A stretch of 64,000 bases of DNA from contig NZ_LMUF01000035.1 of the NCBI RefSeq assembly GCF_009766085.1, forward strand, positions 163,948-227,947, given 5' to 3'. Origin of the DNA: Burkholderia sp. S171 (GTDB lineage: Bacteria; Pseudomonadota; Gammaproteobacteria; Burkholderiales; Burkholderiaceae). Of the stretch, positions 26,684 through 36,241 are shown piece by piece. Made by a program: the position numbers and the translations under genes. Every line of letters begins with the position of its first letter. The stretch's first letter is position 1. The notes under the pieces are model-generated. The model was not told where the DNA came from. It saw only the letters and a program-made list of their open reading frames with translations, and did no database searches.

Positions 26684-27706
26684 ATGCTTTCCAGTCGACT
26701 TGCACGATTATTACGTGGCATCCTCGTGCTGAAGATGCTTTTCTTCGCGAGTTCGGCATTTGCTATATACAGCGATTGCACAGCACCCCTGCCTATGGCC
26801 GTCAATCTACCTAACGTAGGGGTGCCTGTCACGTTAGCCGTCGGGCAGCCTATTCCGGGCGCGGCAGCGAGCTTTAATGTCGCTATTACCTGTACCAATA
26901 CGTTCGCCGCAGGGAAGCGCTGGGTCGCGGTCATGTGGGCGGGAACCGCGACAGCGACTCCTGTACCTGGCCTTACGAACGTTTATACGACTACTGGAAT
27001 GGGAGCGGGCATAGGATTTCGTATCAGAGGCGCTGATGGATCGCTTATCGCGCGTACGAGTTCCGGTATTTTCGATTTTGGCCCTGCAACCCTAACTGGC
27101 ACAAGCGTAATTGGCGGCGCGTTCGAGCTGGTCAAGATCACGGCATCGGTGGATCTTGGTACCTTCACTATTTCAAGCTACCTTACCGTGTCGAGCACGG
27201 AATATGCAAATGCCGGCAACGCGACCAAAAGTGGCTTAAATTTTAGTTATACGATAACTTCCGCTACTGTTCCTGCCTGCAAAGTCTTGGGCGTCGATAT
27301 AGTCGTGCCGCTTCAAAACGTTCATGTGCCGGAACTTCCCGCTGTAGGATCTACCGCTTACCCGACCGCCTTTGGCATCGACCTGAATTGCGAAGGAAGC
27401 GCAAATCCGCAGATAACGCTTACCGATGTTGCGAATCCGTCAAATCAAACAACCGAATTAACGCTTGCACCCGGATCGACTGCCACCGGCGTTGCTATCC
27501 AGATTCTTTCTAATGGAACCCTTGTACACTACAGTCCAGCGCCTTATACGTACACCAACAGTAATGTCGCCACTATTAACACTATCGGACTAGGAGTGAT
27601 GTCCGGCGTTACGCACATCCCGTTCACCGCTCGTTATATAAGAGTAGGACCACTGACCCCGGGAACCGTGGTCGGCAAGGCCACGTTCACATTCACGTAT
27701 CAATGA
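26684..27706 (+). CDS. Fimbrial adhesin-like secreted protein
   Basis: This 340-residue protein has a signal peptide (hydrophobic to SSAFA, about residue 25). Two immunoglobulin-like halves follow, each with a cysteine pair (SDC...ITC, then PAC...LNC), as in two-domain chaperone-usher tip adhesins. The C-terminus alternates polar and hydrophobic residues (VVGKATFTFTYQ), like the pilin strand recognised by periplasmic chaperones. No chaperone, usher or major pilin gene is nearby. Base composition is lower in GC than its neighbours, suggesting acquisition. A GTG 9 bp upstream is an alternative start. The receptor is unknown. Confidence 0.68.
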   Translation: MLSSRLARLLRGILVLKMLFFASSAFAIYSDCTAPLPMAVNLPNVGVPVTLAVGQPIPGAAASFNVAITCTNTFAAGKRWVAVMWAGTATATPVPGLTNVYTTTGMGAGIGFRIRGADGSLIARTSSGIFDFGPATLTGTSVIGGAFELVKITASVDLGTFTISSYLTVSSTEYANAGNATKSGLNFSYTITSATVPACKVLGVDIVVPLQNVHVPELPAVGSTAYPTAFGIDLNCEGSANPQITLTDVANPSNQTTELTLAPGSTATGVAIQILSNGTLVHYSPAPYTYTNSNVATINTIGLGVMSGVTHIPFTARYIRVGPLTPGTVVGKATFTFTYQ

Positions 27707-27715
27707 ACGACACTC

Positions 27716-28546
27716 TCACTGCCGCGCCAACCGCGCGTTATTCGGCAATGGCAGATTAAAGTTAGTCCGAAACGGATTGATATCCAGACCGCCGCGCCGG
27801 GTGTATCGCGCATAGACGGCTAATCTTTCTGGCTTGCATTCGCGCATCACATCCAGAAATATCTGTTCAACGCATTGCTCATGAAACCCGGTATGTTCGC
27901 GATAAGAAATGATATATCGCAGCAATCCCGCGTGATCGATTGGCGCGCCGACATAACGAATCTGCACGCTGCCCCAATCCGGTTGCCCGGTCACCGGACA
28001 ATTCGATTTCAGCAGATTGGAAAACAGCGTCTCATCGACCGGCGATTCGCCAAAAGACGCGCGCAGTAACGAGGGATCGGGGGCATAGACATCGGCATCC
28101 AGATCCAGCCGATCCAGCGACAAACCCTCAAACTCTTCCATCTTGAGCTTCACGCCAAACTCATAAGGCGCGACAAGCTGCACCGACACATTCGCACCGC
28201 ACACCGCGGAAACGTCCTTGCGAATCGCCGCACGAACCTCATCGATAGAATCAAAAGCCGTCTGCGAGAAAGATCCCAGATACAGCTTGAATGACTTCGA
28301 CTCGACAATACTCGGCGAATCCGCCGGCACGATAAACGTCGCCACCGCGATCTGCGGTTTGCCCTTCTTGTTCAGCCATGAAAGCTCGTAGGCATTCCAG
28401 ATATCGGTGCCGAAGAACGGAAGCGGACCCGTGAGCCCGAGCGCGTCGCGGCCCGACTTTCGGCCAATGGGAAAAAGCAGCGTCGGATCGTACCGTTCGG
28501 CGTACTGAACCGGCTTGCCAAGAGGAGAGTGTTCGGGCGTATTCAT
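27716..28546 (-). CDS. queF: 7-cyano-7-deazaguanine (preQ0) reductase QueF
   Basis: QueF reduces preQ0 to preQ1 with NADPH in queuosine tRNA modification. The 276-residue protein is the long, two-domain type found in E. coli. The catalytic cysteine lies in SNCPVTGQPDWG near residue 183. The substrate motifs ESKSFKLYLGSFSQT and EHTGFHEQCVEQIFLD are present. ATG 28546 overlaps the stop codon of the upstream nucleotidase (ATGA), so translation is probably coupled. It is third in an ilvA - nucleotidase - queF run. It ends 9 bp from the convergent fimbrial gene. Confidence 0.96.
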   Translation of the reverse strand: MNTPEHSPLGKPVQYAERYDPTLLFPIGRKSGRDALGLTGPLPFFGTDIWNAYELSWLNKKGKPQIAVATFIVPADSPSIVESKSFKLYLGSFSQTAFDSIDEVRAAIRKDVSAVCGANVSVQLVAPYEFGVKLKMEEFEGLSLDRLDLDADVYAPDPSLLRASFGESPVDETLFSNLLKSNCPVTGQPDWGSVQIRYVGAPIDHAGLLRYIISYREHTGFHEQCVEQIFLDVMRECKPERLAVYARYTRRGGLDINPFRTNFNLPLPNNARLARQ

Positions 28547-29451
28547 GATGATGCGTTCGATATGCCATTCGGAACGTGCCCCGTCGCTGTCACGACGCGG
28601 GCCGACTCGCAATGGCCAATTTGGTCGTCGAAGAAAAAATCGGGTTCGAACTTGCCCAGGAACGGGCCTTTGTCCAATCCACCGAGGAACATCGCTTCGT
28701 CGATTTCGATGTTCCAGTCCATCAACGTCCGGATCGCCCGCTCGTGCGCCGGCGCCGATCGCGCCGTGACAAGCGCCGTGCGAATCCGCATCCGGGTTGT
28801 GTCGTGGCTAAGTTTTTGCAGCTTGTGAAGCGCTTCCAGCAACGGTTTCAGCGGACCGTTCGCCAACGCCAGATCTTTCTTGCCGACTTCATGCGCCACA
28901 AACGCGGGCAGACCTTGCGCCTGGAACACTTGCTCGGCTTCGTCGGAGAAAAGCACGGCATCGCCGTCGAAAGCAATCCGAATTTCGTCAGGATACCGGC
29001 TCGCGGCAAGCGGCGCTCGCGGCACGACCGTCGCAGCGGGAAAGCCGGCGGCGAGGGCATCGCGGACATCGGCGGAATTGGCCGATAGAAACAGCGAGGC
29101 TTGGAACGGCTCCAGATACCGGAACGGCGATTCACCGCGCGTAAAGACCCCGCGCTCGATCGCCAAGCCGTGCTCCTTGCACGAACTGAACGCGCGCAAG
29201 CCGCTGATGGGATCGCTGCGCGACAAGATCACCACCTCGACGCGACGCTCGCCGTCCACATTTAACGCAAGCAACTTCTCGATCAGCGAGAACGCAATGC
29301 CCGGCGTAGCCGGAACATGGAGCCGCGAACGCTGCAGCGCCTCGTATTCACGCAAGTCGCCGGCTTCGTAGACTTCGTTCTCTTCTTCGAAATCAAACAG
29401 CGCCCGCGATGAAATCGCGACCACCAGCTTGTCGTCCAGCGTGAAGGCCAT
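28543..29451 (-). CDS. Cytosolic 5'-nucleotidase (NT5C1-like)
   Basis: This 302-residue protein resembles the cytosolic 5'-nucleotidase I family (PF06189), which dephosphorylates nucleoside monophosphates. Diagnostic stretches include VVILSRSDPISGLRAFSS, FTRGESPFRYLEPFQASLFLSAN and the conserved IRIAFDGDAVLFSDEAEQVFQ. The DGD residues are probable metal/phosphate ligands. There is no signal peptide. It overlaps queF by 4 bp and starts 15 bp after ilvA, so the three are probably one transcript. Whether its substrate relates to deazaguanine nucleotides is open. Confidence 0.84.
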   Translation of the reverse strand: MAFTLDDKLVVAISSRALFDFEEENEVYEAGDLREYEALQRSRLHVPATPGIAFSLIEKLLALNVDGERRVEVVILSRSDPISGLRAFSSCKEHGLAIERGVFTRGESPFRYLEPFQASLFLSANSADVRDALAAGFPAATVVPRAPLAASRYPDEIRIAFDGDAVLFSDEAEQVFQAQGLPAFVAHEVGKKDLALANGPLKPLLEALHKLQKLSHDTTRMRIRTALVTARSAPAHERAIRTLMDWNIEIDEAMFLGGLDKGPFLGKFEPDFFFDDQIGHCESARVVTATGHVPNGISNASS

Positions 29452-29466
29452 GCGCTCGTCCGCTCG

Positions 29467-30990
29467 TCAGGCCAGGAACAGCTTGTAGACGGGGTTCGCG
29501 CCTTCGTCCCACCACTGATAACCCAAGGTCGCAAGGAATTGCCCGAACGCCGCGTTATCCGTCGCCGGCACTTGAACGCCAACGAGAATCGAACTCGTAT
29601 CCGCGCCCTGGTTCCGGTAGTGGAACAGGCTGATATTCCAGTTCGGCGCCATCGACGAGAGGAATTTCATCAGCGCGCCCGGGCGCTCGGGGAATTCGAA
29701 ACGCAGCAGCCGTTCGTCTTGCGCGAGCGGCGAATGGCCGCCCACCATGTAGCGGATATGTTGCTTCGACAACTCGTCGTGGCTGAGATCGACCGTAGCA
29801 AATCCGTGTTCGATAAACGCGTTCGCCATCTGCACCGCTTCGCCGCGCGTCTTGATCTGCACGCCGACGAAGATATGGGCGGCGTGGGCATCGGCAATCC
29901 GATAGTTGAACTCGGTCACGCTACGGGTACCGACAAGCTCGCAAAACCGCTTGAAACTGCCGCGTTCTTCCGGAATGGTCACCGCGAACACCGCTTCGCG
30001 CGCTTCGCCCACTTCGGCCCGTTCGGCGACAAAGCGCATGCGATCGAAGTTCATGTTCGCACCGGACGTCACGGCGATCAGCGTCTGCGCTTCGAGCCCA
30101 TCGCGTTCTGCGTATAGCTTCGCACCCGCAACCGCCAGCGCTCCCGACGGTTCCAGCACGCTGCGCGTGTCCTGGAAGACGTCCTTGATTGCGGCGCAGA
30201 GGGCGTCGGTGTCCACTGTAATGACTTCGTCGAGCAACTCGCGGCACAGCCGGAACGTTTCCTCGCCGACGAGTTTTACCGCCGTGCCATCGGCGAACAG
30301 CCCGACTTCGGCCAGCGTGACGCGCTCGCCTGCCTCGATGGATTGCTTCATCGCGCACGAGTCGATGGCCTGCACGCCAATGACGCGGATCTCCGGGCGC
30401 ACCGCTTTGACGTACGCCGCGACGCCCGCCGCGAGCCCGCCGCCGCCGATGGGCACGAAGATGGCGTAGATCGGGCCTTGGTGCTGTCGCAGGATTTCCA
30501 TCGCGACGGTGCCTTGGCCGGCGATAACGTCCGGGTCATCGAACGGATGAACAAAGGTCAGGCCGCGCTCTGCCTGCAACTTGACGGCATGGCCGTACGC
30601 GTCGCTATAGGATTCGCCATGCTGGACGACTTCCACGGTCGGGCCGCCGAACGCGCGCATGGCGTCGATCTTGACTTGGGGCGTGGTAACCGGCACGACG
30701 ATGACCGCTTTGCAGCCGAGCCGCGTGGCTGAATAAGCGACGCCCTGAGCATGATTTCCCGCCGACGCCGTAATCACGCCGCGTGCCAGCACGTCAGCGG
30801 AAAGCTGCACCATCTTGTTGTACGCGCCGCGAATCTTGAACGAGAACACCGGCTGGTTGTCTTCGCGCTTCAGGTAGACCGAGTTGTGCAGCCGCGCGGA
30901 CAAGTTGCGGGCGGGTTCGAGCTCGCTTTCGCGGGCGACATCGTAGACGCGCGCAGTCAGGACTTTCTTGAGGTAATCGGGGTGTGTCAT
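29467..30990 (-). CDS. ilvA: Threonine dehydratase, biosynthetic
   Basis: IlvA converts threonine to 2-oxobutyrate, the first step of isoleucine synthesis. The 507-residue enzyme has the PLP fold II catalytic domain with the lysine in FSFKIRGAYNK (about residue 52) and the glycine-rich PIGGGGLAAGV loop. Two C-terminal ACT-like regulatory repeats follow (RSVTEFNYRI and ERPGALMKFLSSM), which carry isoleucine feedback. The start at MTHPDYLKKVLTARVYDVA was chosen because the 47 in-frame residues upstream have no family match. Confidence 0.96.
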   Translation of the reverse strand: MTHPDYLKKVLTARVYDVARESELEPARNLSARLHNSVYLKREDNQPVFSFKIRGAYNKMVQLSADVLARGVITASAGNHAQGVAYSATRLGCKAVIVVPVTTPQVKIDAMRAFGGPTVEVVQHGESYSDAYGHAVKLQAERGLTFVHPFDDPDVIAGQGTVAMEILRQHQGPIYAIFVPIGGGGLAAGVAAYVKAVRPEIRVIGVQAIDSCAMKQSIEAGERVTLAEVGLFADGTAVKLVGEETFRLCRELLDEVITVDTDALCAAIKDVFQDTRSVLEPSGALAVAGAKLYAERDGLEAQTLIAVTSGANMNFDRMRFVAERAEVGEAREAVFAVTIPEERGSFKRFCELVGTRSVTEFNYRIADAHAAHIFVGVQIKTRGEAVQMANAFIEHGFATVDLSHDELSKQHIRYMVGGHSPLAQDERLLRFEFPERPGALMKFLSSMAPNWNISLFHYRNQGADTSSILVGVQVPATDNAAFGQFLATLGYQWWDEGANPVYKLFLA

Positions 30991-31613
30991 TCCGGAGCCG
31001 TTCGCGCGCGGCTGTGCGCGCCATTTTTTGTGAGCGAAAACGTCAATAATAGCGCAGGGGCACGCCGGCGAACGTAGCGGCGTTGACTTCGACCACGGAC
31101 CCGCCAACCAGCAGCCTGACGTCATTCCCAACCCGAGGCCTCAACCCCGACCGTCACGCTCCGGCCCCCAATGCCCGCGAAAATCCCACGCGACGGTGAA
31201 AAAACCATCAAAAATCCGTCGAAAATTGGCATGCATAAAGCCCTTCAACCCGCTACCGGCTGCGAACGGCAAACATCCCGATGGGTTAGAATTCCTTTTT
31301 CGATACAGGATCGGAAGATGCAACGGCAGTCCCGGACCGGCTTTTTGACGCATGTTCCCCGCGACGCTCTACGCGAGTGCTGCGCGCTCTGCTGCGCTAT
31401 CCACGCGGCTTCGGAACGGCATGCGCGTCATCAGCGATCGTGCCGCTGATTCCGGCACCTCCGAAGGTTTTGCATCGTTCGCCACCCCCTGCCGGCGAGC
31501 ACCTTCACAAAAAAGTATCACTCGAAAATCTGCGCCTCCCCGCGCAATGCCGGCTATAGCGCTGCTCGTGACCTTATCGTCAGCGCAAGGGCCGGCTCAC
31601 CGAACTGTCGAAT
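30991..31613. other. Divergent intergenic region between ilvA and the flavin dehydrogenase
   Basis: These 623 bases contain no gene I can support. Short frames on both strands lack domain matches. The region presumably holds divergent promoters for ilvA and for the large dehydrogenase. I see no clear attenuator or T-box-like structure for ilvA. Confidence 0.5.
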
Positions 31614-34600
31614 ATGAACGCACCCCAAGCCTTCGATCCGAACGGCGCCGCGCATGCCGTGGCCCTGGATACCGAGCCGCGCCTGCGCGAAATTCCCTAT
31701 AACTACACGTCTTTCTCCGATCGCGAAATCGTCATTCGCCTGCTGGGCGAGGAAGCGTGGGCCGCGTTGGCCATTCTGCGCAGCGAACGCCGCACGGGCC
31801 GCTCGGCGCGCATGCTCTACGAAGTGCTCGGCGATATCTGGGTTGTGCGTCGTAACCCGTATCTGCAGGACGACCTGCTCGATAACCCGAAACGGCGCGC
31901 ATTGCTGATCGAAGCGTTGAATCACCGCCTGGGCGATATCGAAAAGCGTCGTAAAGCGGATTTGTCGCAGCATCAGGACGATGCCGGGCGGGATCGCGCA
32001 GCGCGTGTGGAAATACTGATCAGCGCTGCCTGCCGGGCGGTGGAAGATTTCAAGAAAGAGTTCGAGCAAACCTACGATCTGCGCAAGAAGGCATCGAAGG
32101 TCTTGGGCAAAGTCACCGAGAAAGACAACATCAAGTTCGATGGCCTGTCGCGCGTCTCCCACGTGACGGACGCAACCGACTGGCGTGTCGAATATCCGTT
32201 CGTCGTGCTGACGCCGGACACCGAGGCGGAAATCGCCGGCATGATCAAGGCGTGTTTCGAACTCGGGCTGACCGTGATTCCGCGCGGGGGCGGCACGGGC
32301 TACACCGGCGGCGCGATTCCTTTGACGCCGTTCGCGGCTGTTATCAATACCGAAAAGCTCGAGCAACTCGGACCCGTGGAAATGACGGATCTGCCGGGCG
32401 TCGACCATAAAGTCGCGACCATTTTCTCGGGCGCGGGCGTGGTCACGCGTCGCGTAACGGAAGCTGCCGAACAGGCCGGTTTCGTATTCGCCGTCGATCC
32501 TACGTCGCTGGATGCATCGTGCGTCGGCGGCAATGTCGCGATGAACGCCGGCGGCAAAAAGGCCGTGCTGTGGGGCACGGCGCTGGATAACCTCGCCTGG
32601 TGGCGCATGGTCGACCCGCAGGGCGACTGGCTCGAAGTCACGCGCCTGGATCACAACTGCGGCAAGATTCACGACATCCCCGTGGCGCGTTTCCGGCTCG
32701 ACTGGTTCGATGGATCGCGGGCGCCGGGCGAGAAGTTGCTGCGTACCGAATCGCTCGATATTGCCGGCAGCAAATTCCGCAAGGAAGGGCTTGGCAAGGA
32801 CGTGACAGATAAATTCCTGTCGGGTCTGCCGGGCGTGCAGAAGGAAGGTTGCGATGGGCTGATTACATCGGCGCGATGGATCCTGCACAAAATGCCCGCG
32901 CATACGCGCACCGTCTGCCTCGAATTCTTCGGTCAGGCGCGCGACGCGATTCCGAGCATCGTGGAAATCAAGGATTACTTGTTCGAGACATCGAAGAAGG
33001 GCGGCGCGATTCTCGCCGGTCTCGAACATCTCGACGAACGGTATCTGCGCGCTGTCGGTTACGCGACCAAGAGCAAGCGCAACGCGTTTCCGAAGATGGT
33101 GCTGATTGGCGATATCGTCGGTGACGATCCCGATGCAGTCGCCCACGCCACGTCAGAAGTCGTGCGCATGGCGAACGGCAAGAGCGGCGAAGGCTTTGTC
33201 GCGGTGAACGCCGAAGCGCGCAAACGCTTCTGGCTCGATCGCTCGCGCACGGCCGCTATCGCCAAGCATACGAACGCGTTCAAGATCAACGAAGACGTCG
33301 TGATCCCGCTGAACCGCATGGGTGAGTACACCGACGGGATCGAGCGGATCAACATCGAGTTGTCGATCAAGAACAAGCTGCAACTCGTGGATGCCCTCGA
33401 AACGTTCTTCAAGACGGGCAAGCTGCCGCTCGGAAAGAGCGACGACGCCAACGAAATCCCGAGCGCAGAATTGCTCGAAGACCGCGTGCAGCAAGCGCTC
33501 GATCTGCTTCAGCGTGTGCGTGAACGCTGGACGTTTGTCGGCGAGAAGCTGGATCTGCCGTTGCGCGAAGCGCAGCACTATATGGTTCAGCTCGGCTACG
33601 AAGGGCTGGCCGAGAAGATGGCCGATCGCGTGGATTCACAGCCGGGCGTCCGCGTGTTCGACGTCGCGCAAGACCGCACGATTCGCATCTCCTGGAAGCA
33701 GGAAATCCGCGCCGAATTGCGCCACATCTTCAACGGCGGCGAGTTCAAGCCCATCCTCGAAGAAGCGCAAAACATCCATAAGAAGGTTCTGCGTGGTCGC
33801 GTATTCGTCGCGCTTCACATGCACGCCGGCGATGGCAACGTCCACACCAATATTCCCGTCAACTCCGACAACTACGAGATGCTGCAGGACGCGCACGTCG
33901 CCGTTGCTCGCATCATGAAGTTGGCGCGGGATCTCGACGGCGTGATTTCGGGCGAACACGGCATCGGCATCACGAAGCTGGAGTTCCTGACCGAAGACGA
34001 AATCGCGGAGTTCCGCGAGTACAAGCAACGCGTCGATCCGGAAGGCCGTTTCAACGCGGGCAAGCTGCTCGCAGGCGCCGATCTGCGCAACGCCTACACG
34101 CCGAGCTTCGGCTTGATGGGTTATGAATCGCTGATCATGCAGCAGTCGGATATTGGCGCGATCGCGGATTCCATCAAGGACTGCCTGCGTTGCGGCAAGT
34201 GCAAGCCGGTCTGCGCGACCCACGTGCCGCGCGCGAACCTGCTTTATAGCCCGCGCAACAAGATCCTCGCGACATCGCTGCTGGTCGAGGCGTTCTTGTA
34301 TGAAGAGCAGACCCGCCGCGGGGTATCCATCAAGCATTGGGACGAATTCAACGACGTCGCCGATCACTGCACCGTCTGCCACAAGTGCGTGACGCCGTGC
34401 CCGGTGAAGATCGATTTCGGCGATGTCACCATGAACATGCGCAACCTGCTGCGCAAGATGGGCAAGAAGAAGTTCAACGCGGGCAACGCCGCCGGCATGT
34501 TCTTCCTGAATGCGACGAACCCGCAGACCATCAACCTCGCCCGCACGGCGATGATGGGCGTCGGTTACAAGGCGCAGCGCCTAGGCAATGAAGTGCTGAA

Positions 34601-35705
34601 GAAGTTTGCGAAGAAGCAGACGGCGAAACCTCCGGCAACGGTCGGCAAGCCGCCGGTGACGCAGCAAGTCATCCACTTCATGAACAAGAAGATGCCGGGC
34701 AACCTGCCGAAGAAGACGGCGCGCGCGTTGCTCGATATCGAGGACAACAAGATCGTCCCGATCATCCGCAATCCGAAGACCACGACCTCGGACACGGAAG
34801 CGGTCTTCTACTTCCCGGGCTGCGGCTCGGAGCGCTTGTTTTCGCAAGTCGGTCTCGCCACCCAAGCCATGCTCTGGGAAGCGGGCGTGCAGACGGTACT
34901 GCCGCCGGGTTACCTGTGCTGCGGTTATCCGCAACGCGGCGCGGGTCAATTCGATAAAGCCGAGAAGATCGTCACCGATAACCGCGTGTTGTTCCACCGT
35001 GTGGCCAATACGCTGAACTATCTGGATATCAAGACGGTGGTGGTGTCGTGCGGGACTTGCTACGACCAACTGGCCGGGTACGAATTCGAGAAGATTTTCC
35101 CGGGCTGCCGGATTATCGATATCCACGAATTCCTGCTGGAAAAGAACATCAGGCTGGAAGGCGTGACGGGTACGCGCTACATGTATCACGATCCCTGCCA
35201 CTCGCCGATCAAGACGATGGACCCGATCAAGCTCGTGAATGAAATCATGGGTTCGGCGCACGACGGCTACAAGATCGAGAAGAATGATCGATGCTGCGGC
35301 GAATCGGGCACGCTCGCGGTCACGCGGCCGGACATCTCCACGCAAGTGCGTTTCCGCAAGGAAGAGGAAATCCGCAAGGGCGCGGCCAAGCTGCGCGACA
35401 TTCCGCTCGTCGGCGAAGCGGGTGCGAACGGCATCAATCTGGCGAACGCGTCGGCGGGAACGGCGGGCGCTGCACCGGGTTCAGTGCTAAAAGCAGGCGA
35501 TGGCGCTAAATCCACCGGGACCGACGTCAAGATTCTCACGAGCTGCCCGTCCTGCCTGCAGGGTTTGTCGCGTTATAACGAGGACGCGAACATAGAAGCG
35601 GATTACATCGTCGTGGAAATTGCCCGCAAGGTGCTCGGCGCGAGCTGGATGGAAGATTACGTGGCGCGCGCTAACGATGGCGGTATCGAGCGCGTGCTGG
35701 TGTAA
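31614..35705 (+). CDS. FAD-linked oxidase with iron-sulfur and CCG domains (DUF3683 type)
   Basis: This 1363-residue fused dehydrogenase has a DUF3683-type N-terminus (about residues 1-150). A PCMH FAD-binding domain follows, with PRGGGTGYTGGAIPL near residue 223. A FAD-oxidase C-terminal domain holds HMHAGDGNVHTNIPV and SGEHGIGITK. Two 4Fe-4S motifs are seen, CLRCGKCKPVC (about 857) and CTVCHKCVTPCP (about 922). CCG cysteine-rich domains hold FPGCGSERLF...CCGYP, SCGTCY, HDPCH...RCCGESG and SCPSC. The architecture matches D-lactate/glycolate-type dehydrogenases that pass electrons from a 2-hydroxy acid to the respiratory chain. The substrate is not determined. Confidence 0.88.
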   Translation: MNAPQAFDPNGAAHAVALDTEPRLREIPYNYTSFSDREIVIRLLGEEAWAALAILRSERRTGRSARMLYEVLGDIWVVRRNPYLQDDLLDNPKRRALLIEALNHRLGDIEKRRKADLSQHQDDAGRDRAARVEILISAACRAVEDFKKEFEQTYDLRKKASKVLGKVTEKDNIKFDGLSRVSHVTDATDWRVEYPFVVLTPDTEAEIAGMIKACFELGLTVIPRGGGTGYTGGAIPLTPFAAVINTEKLEQLGPVEMTDLPGVDHKVATIFSGAGVVTRRVTEAAEQAGFVFAVDPTSLDASCVGGNVAMNAGGKKAVLWGTALDNLAWWRMVDPQGDWLEVTRLDHNCGKIHDIPVARFRLDWFDGSRAPGEKLLRTESLDIAGSKFRKEGLGKDVTDKFLSGLPGVQKEGCDGLITSARWILHKMPAHTRTVCLEFFGQARDAIPSIVEIKDYLFETSKKGGAILAGLEHLDERYLRAVGYATKSKRNAFPKMVLIGDIVGDDPDAVAHATSEVVRMANGKSGEGFVAVNAEARKRFWLDRSRTAAIAKHTNAFKINEDVVIPLNRMGEYTDGIERINIELSIKNKLQLVDALETFFKTGKLPLGKSDDANEIPSAELLEDRVQQALDLLQRVRERWTFVGEKLDLPLREAQHYMVQLGYEGLAEKMADRVDSQPGVRVFDVAQDRTIRISWKQEIRAELRHIFNGGEFKPILEEAQNIHKKVLRGRVFVALHMHAGDGNVHTNIPVNSDNYEMLQDAHVAVARIMKLARDLDGVISGEHGIGITKLEFLTEDEIAEFREYKQRVDPEGRFNAGKLLAGADLRNAYTPSFGLMGYESLIMQQSDIGAIADSIKDCLRCGKCKPVCATHVPRANLLYSPRNKILATSLLVEAFLYEEQTRRGVSIKHWDEFNDVADHCTVCHKCVTPCPVKIDFGDVTMNMRNLLRKMGKKKFNAGNAAGMFFLNATNPQTINLARTAMMGVGYKAQRLGNEVLKKFAKKQTAKPPATVGKPPVTQQVIHFMNKKMPGNLPKKTARALLDIEDNKIVPIIRNPKTTTSDTEAVFYFPGCGSERLFSQVGLATQAMLWEAGVQTVLPPGYLCCGYPQRGAGQFDKAEKIVTDNRVLFHRVANTLNYLDIKTVVVSCGTCYDQLAGYEFEKIFPGCRIIDIHEFLLEKNIRLEGVTGTRYMYHDPCHSPIKTMDPIKLVNEIMGSAHDGYKIEKNDRCCGESGTLAVTRPDISTQVRFRKEEEIRKGAAKLRDIPLVGEAGANGINLANASAGTAGAAPGSVLKAGDGAKSTGTDVKILTSCPSCLQGLSRYNEDANIEADYIVVEIARKVLGASWMEDYVARANDGGIERVLV

Positions 35706-35737
35706 TAGCGGAACCGGGGTTGTTTCGCTAGAGGAAA

Positions 35738-36169
35738 ATGATGGACTGTGTCTTTTGCCGTGAAGACGGCGGCGAGGTCTTGTGGTCGGACGACGCAGTG
35801 CGCGTCGTCCTCGCCGATGAGCCCGAGTGGCCGGGCTTTTGCCGCGTGATCTGGCATGCGCACGTGGCGGAGATGTCCGATCTCGACAACGCCGCGCGCC
35901 TCAAGTTGATGACGGCGGTGAATGGCGTGGAGCGCGCGATCCGTCGCGTGATCGCACCGGCGAAGATCAATCTTGCAAGCCTCGGCAACCAGGTTCCTCA
36001 CGTTCACTGGCACGTCATCCCGCGCCATTCCAACGATTCCCGTTTCCCGCTGCCCGTCTGGGCGCCGCGTCAACGCACGGTGTCTCAGGCGTTGTTATCG
36101 AATCGACGGGCGCAGGCCACCTTGCTGCGAGAAGCGGTACGCGCCGAGATGACGCTGGCGTTCGGCTGA
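35738..36169 (+). CDS. HIT-family protein
   Basis: This 143-residue histidine-triad protein has the motif HVHWHVIPRH near residue 88. It starts CVFCREDGGEVLWSD, where the CxxC-like pair is typical of bacterial HIT proteins. HIT proteins hydrolyse or transfer nucleotide phosphoramidates and dinucleoside polyphosphates. AGAGGAAA precedes the ATG. It follows the dehydrogenase by 32 bp and is probably co-transcribed with the DUF971 gene. Confidence 0.9.
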   Translation: MMDCVFCREDGGEVLWSDDAVRVVLADEPEWPGFCRVIWHAHVAEMSDLDNAARLKLMTAVNGVERAIRRVIAPAKINLASLGNQVPHVHWHVIPRHSNDSRFPLPVWAPRQRTVSQALLSNRRAQATLLREAVRAEMTLAFG

Positions 36170-36241
36170 GGCTTTGAGGCTGAGCTTCTGACCCAAGGCG
36201 GCCTCCGGCTAACTGACTATCTGATTCAATAAAGGCTCACG

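Noticed and set aside
28547..28620. PreQ1 riboswitch before queF
   Set aside because: queF is the third gene of a coupled operon and its start overlaps the previous stop codon, leaving no leader for an aptamer.
31554..33146. Long antisense frame against the flavin dehydrogenase
   Set aside because: Same GC-bias artefact; no start signal and no domain.
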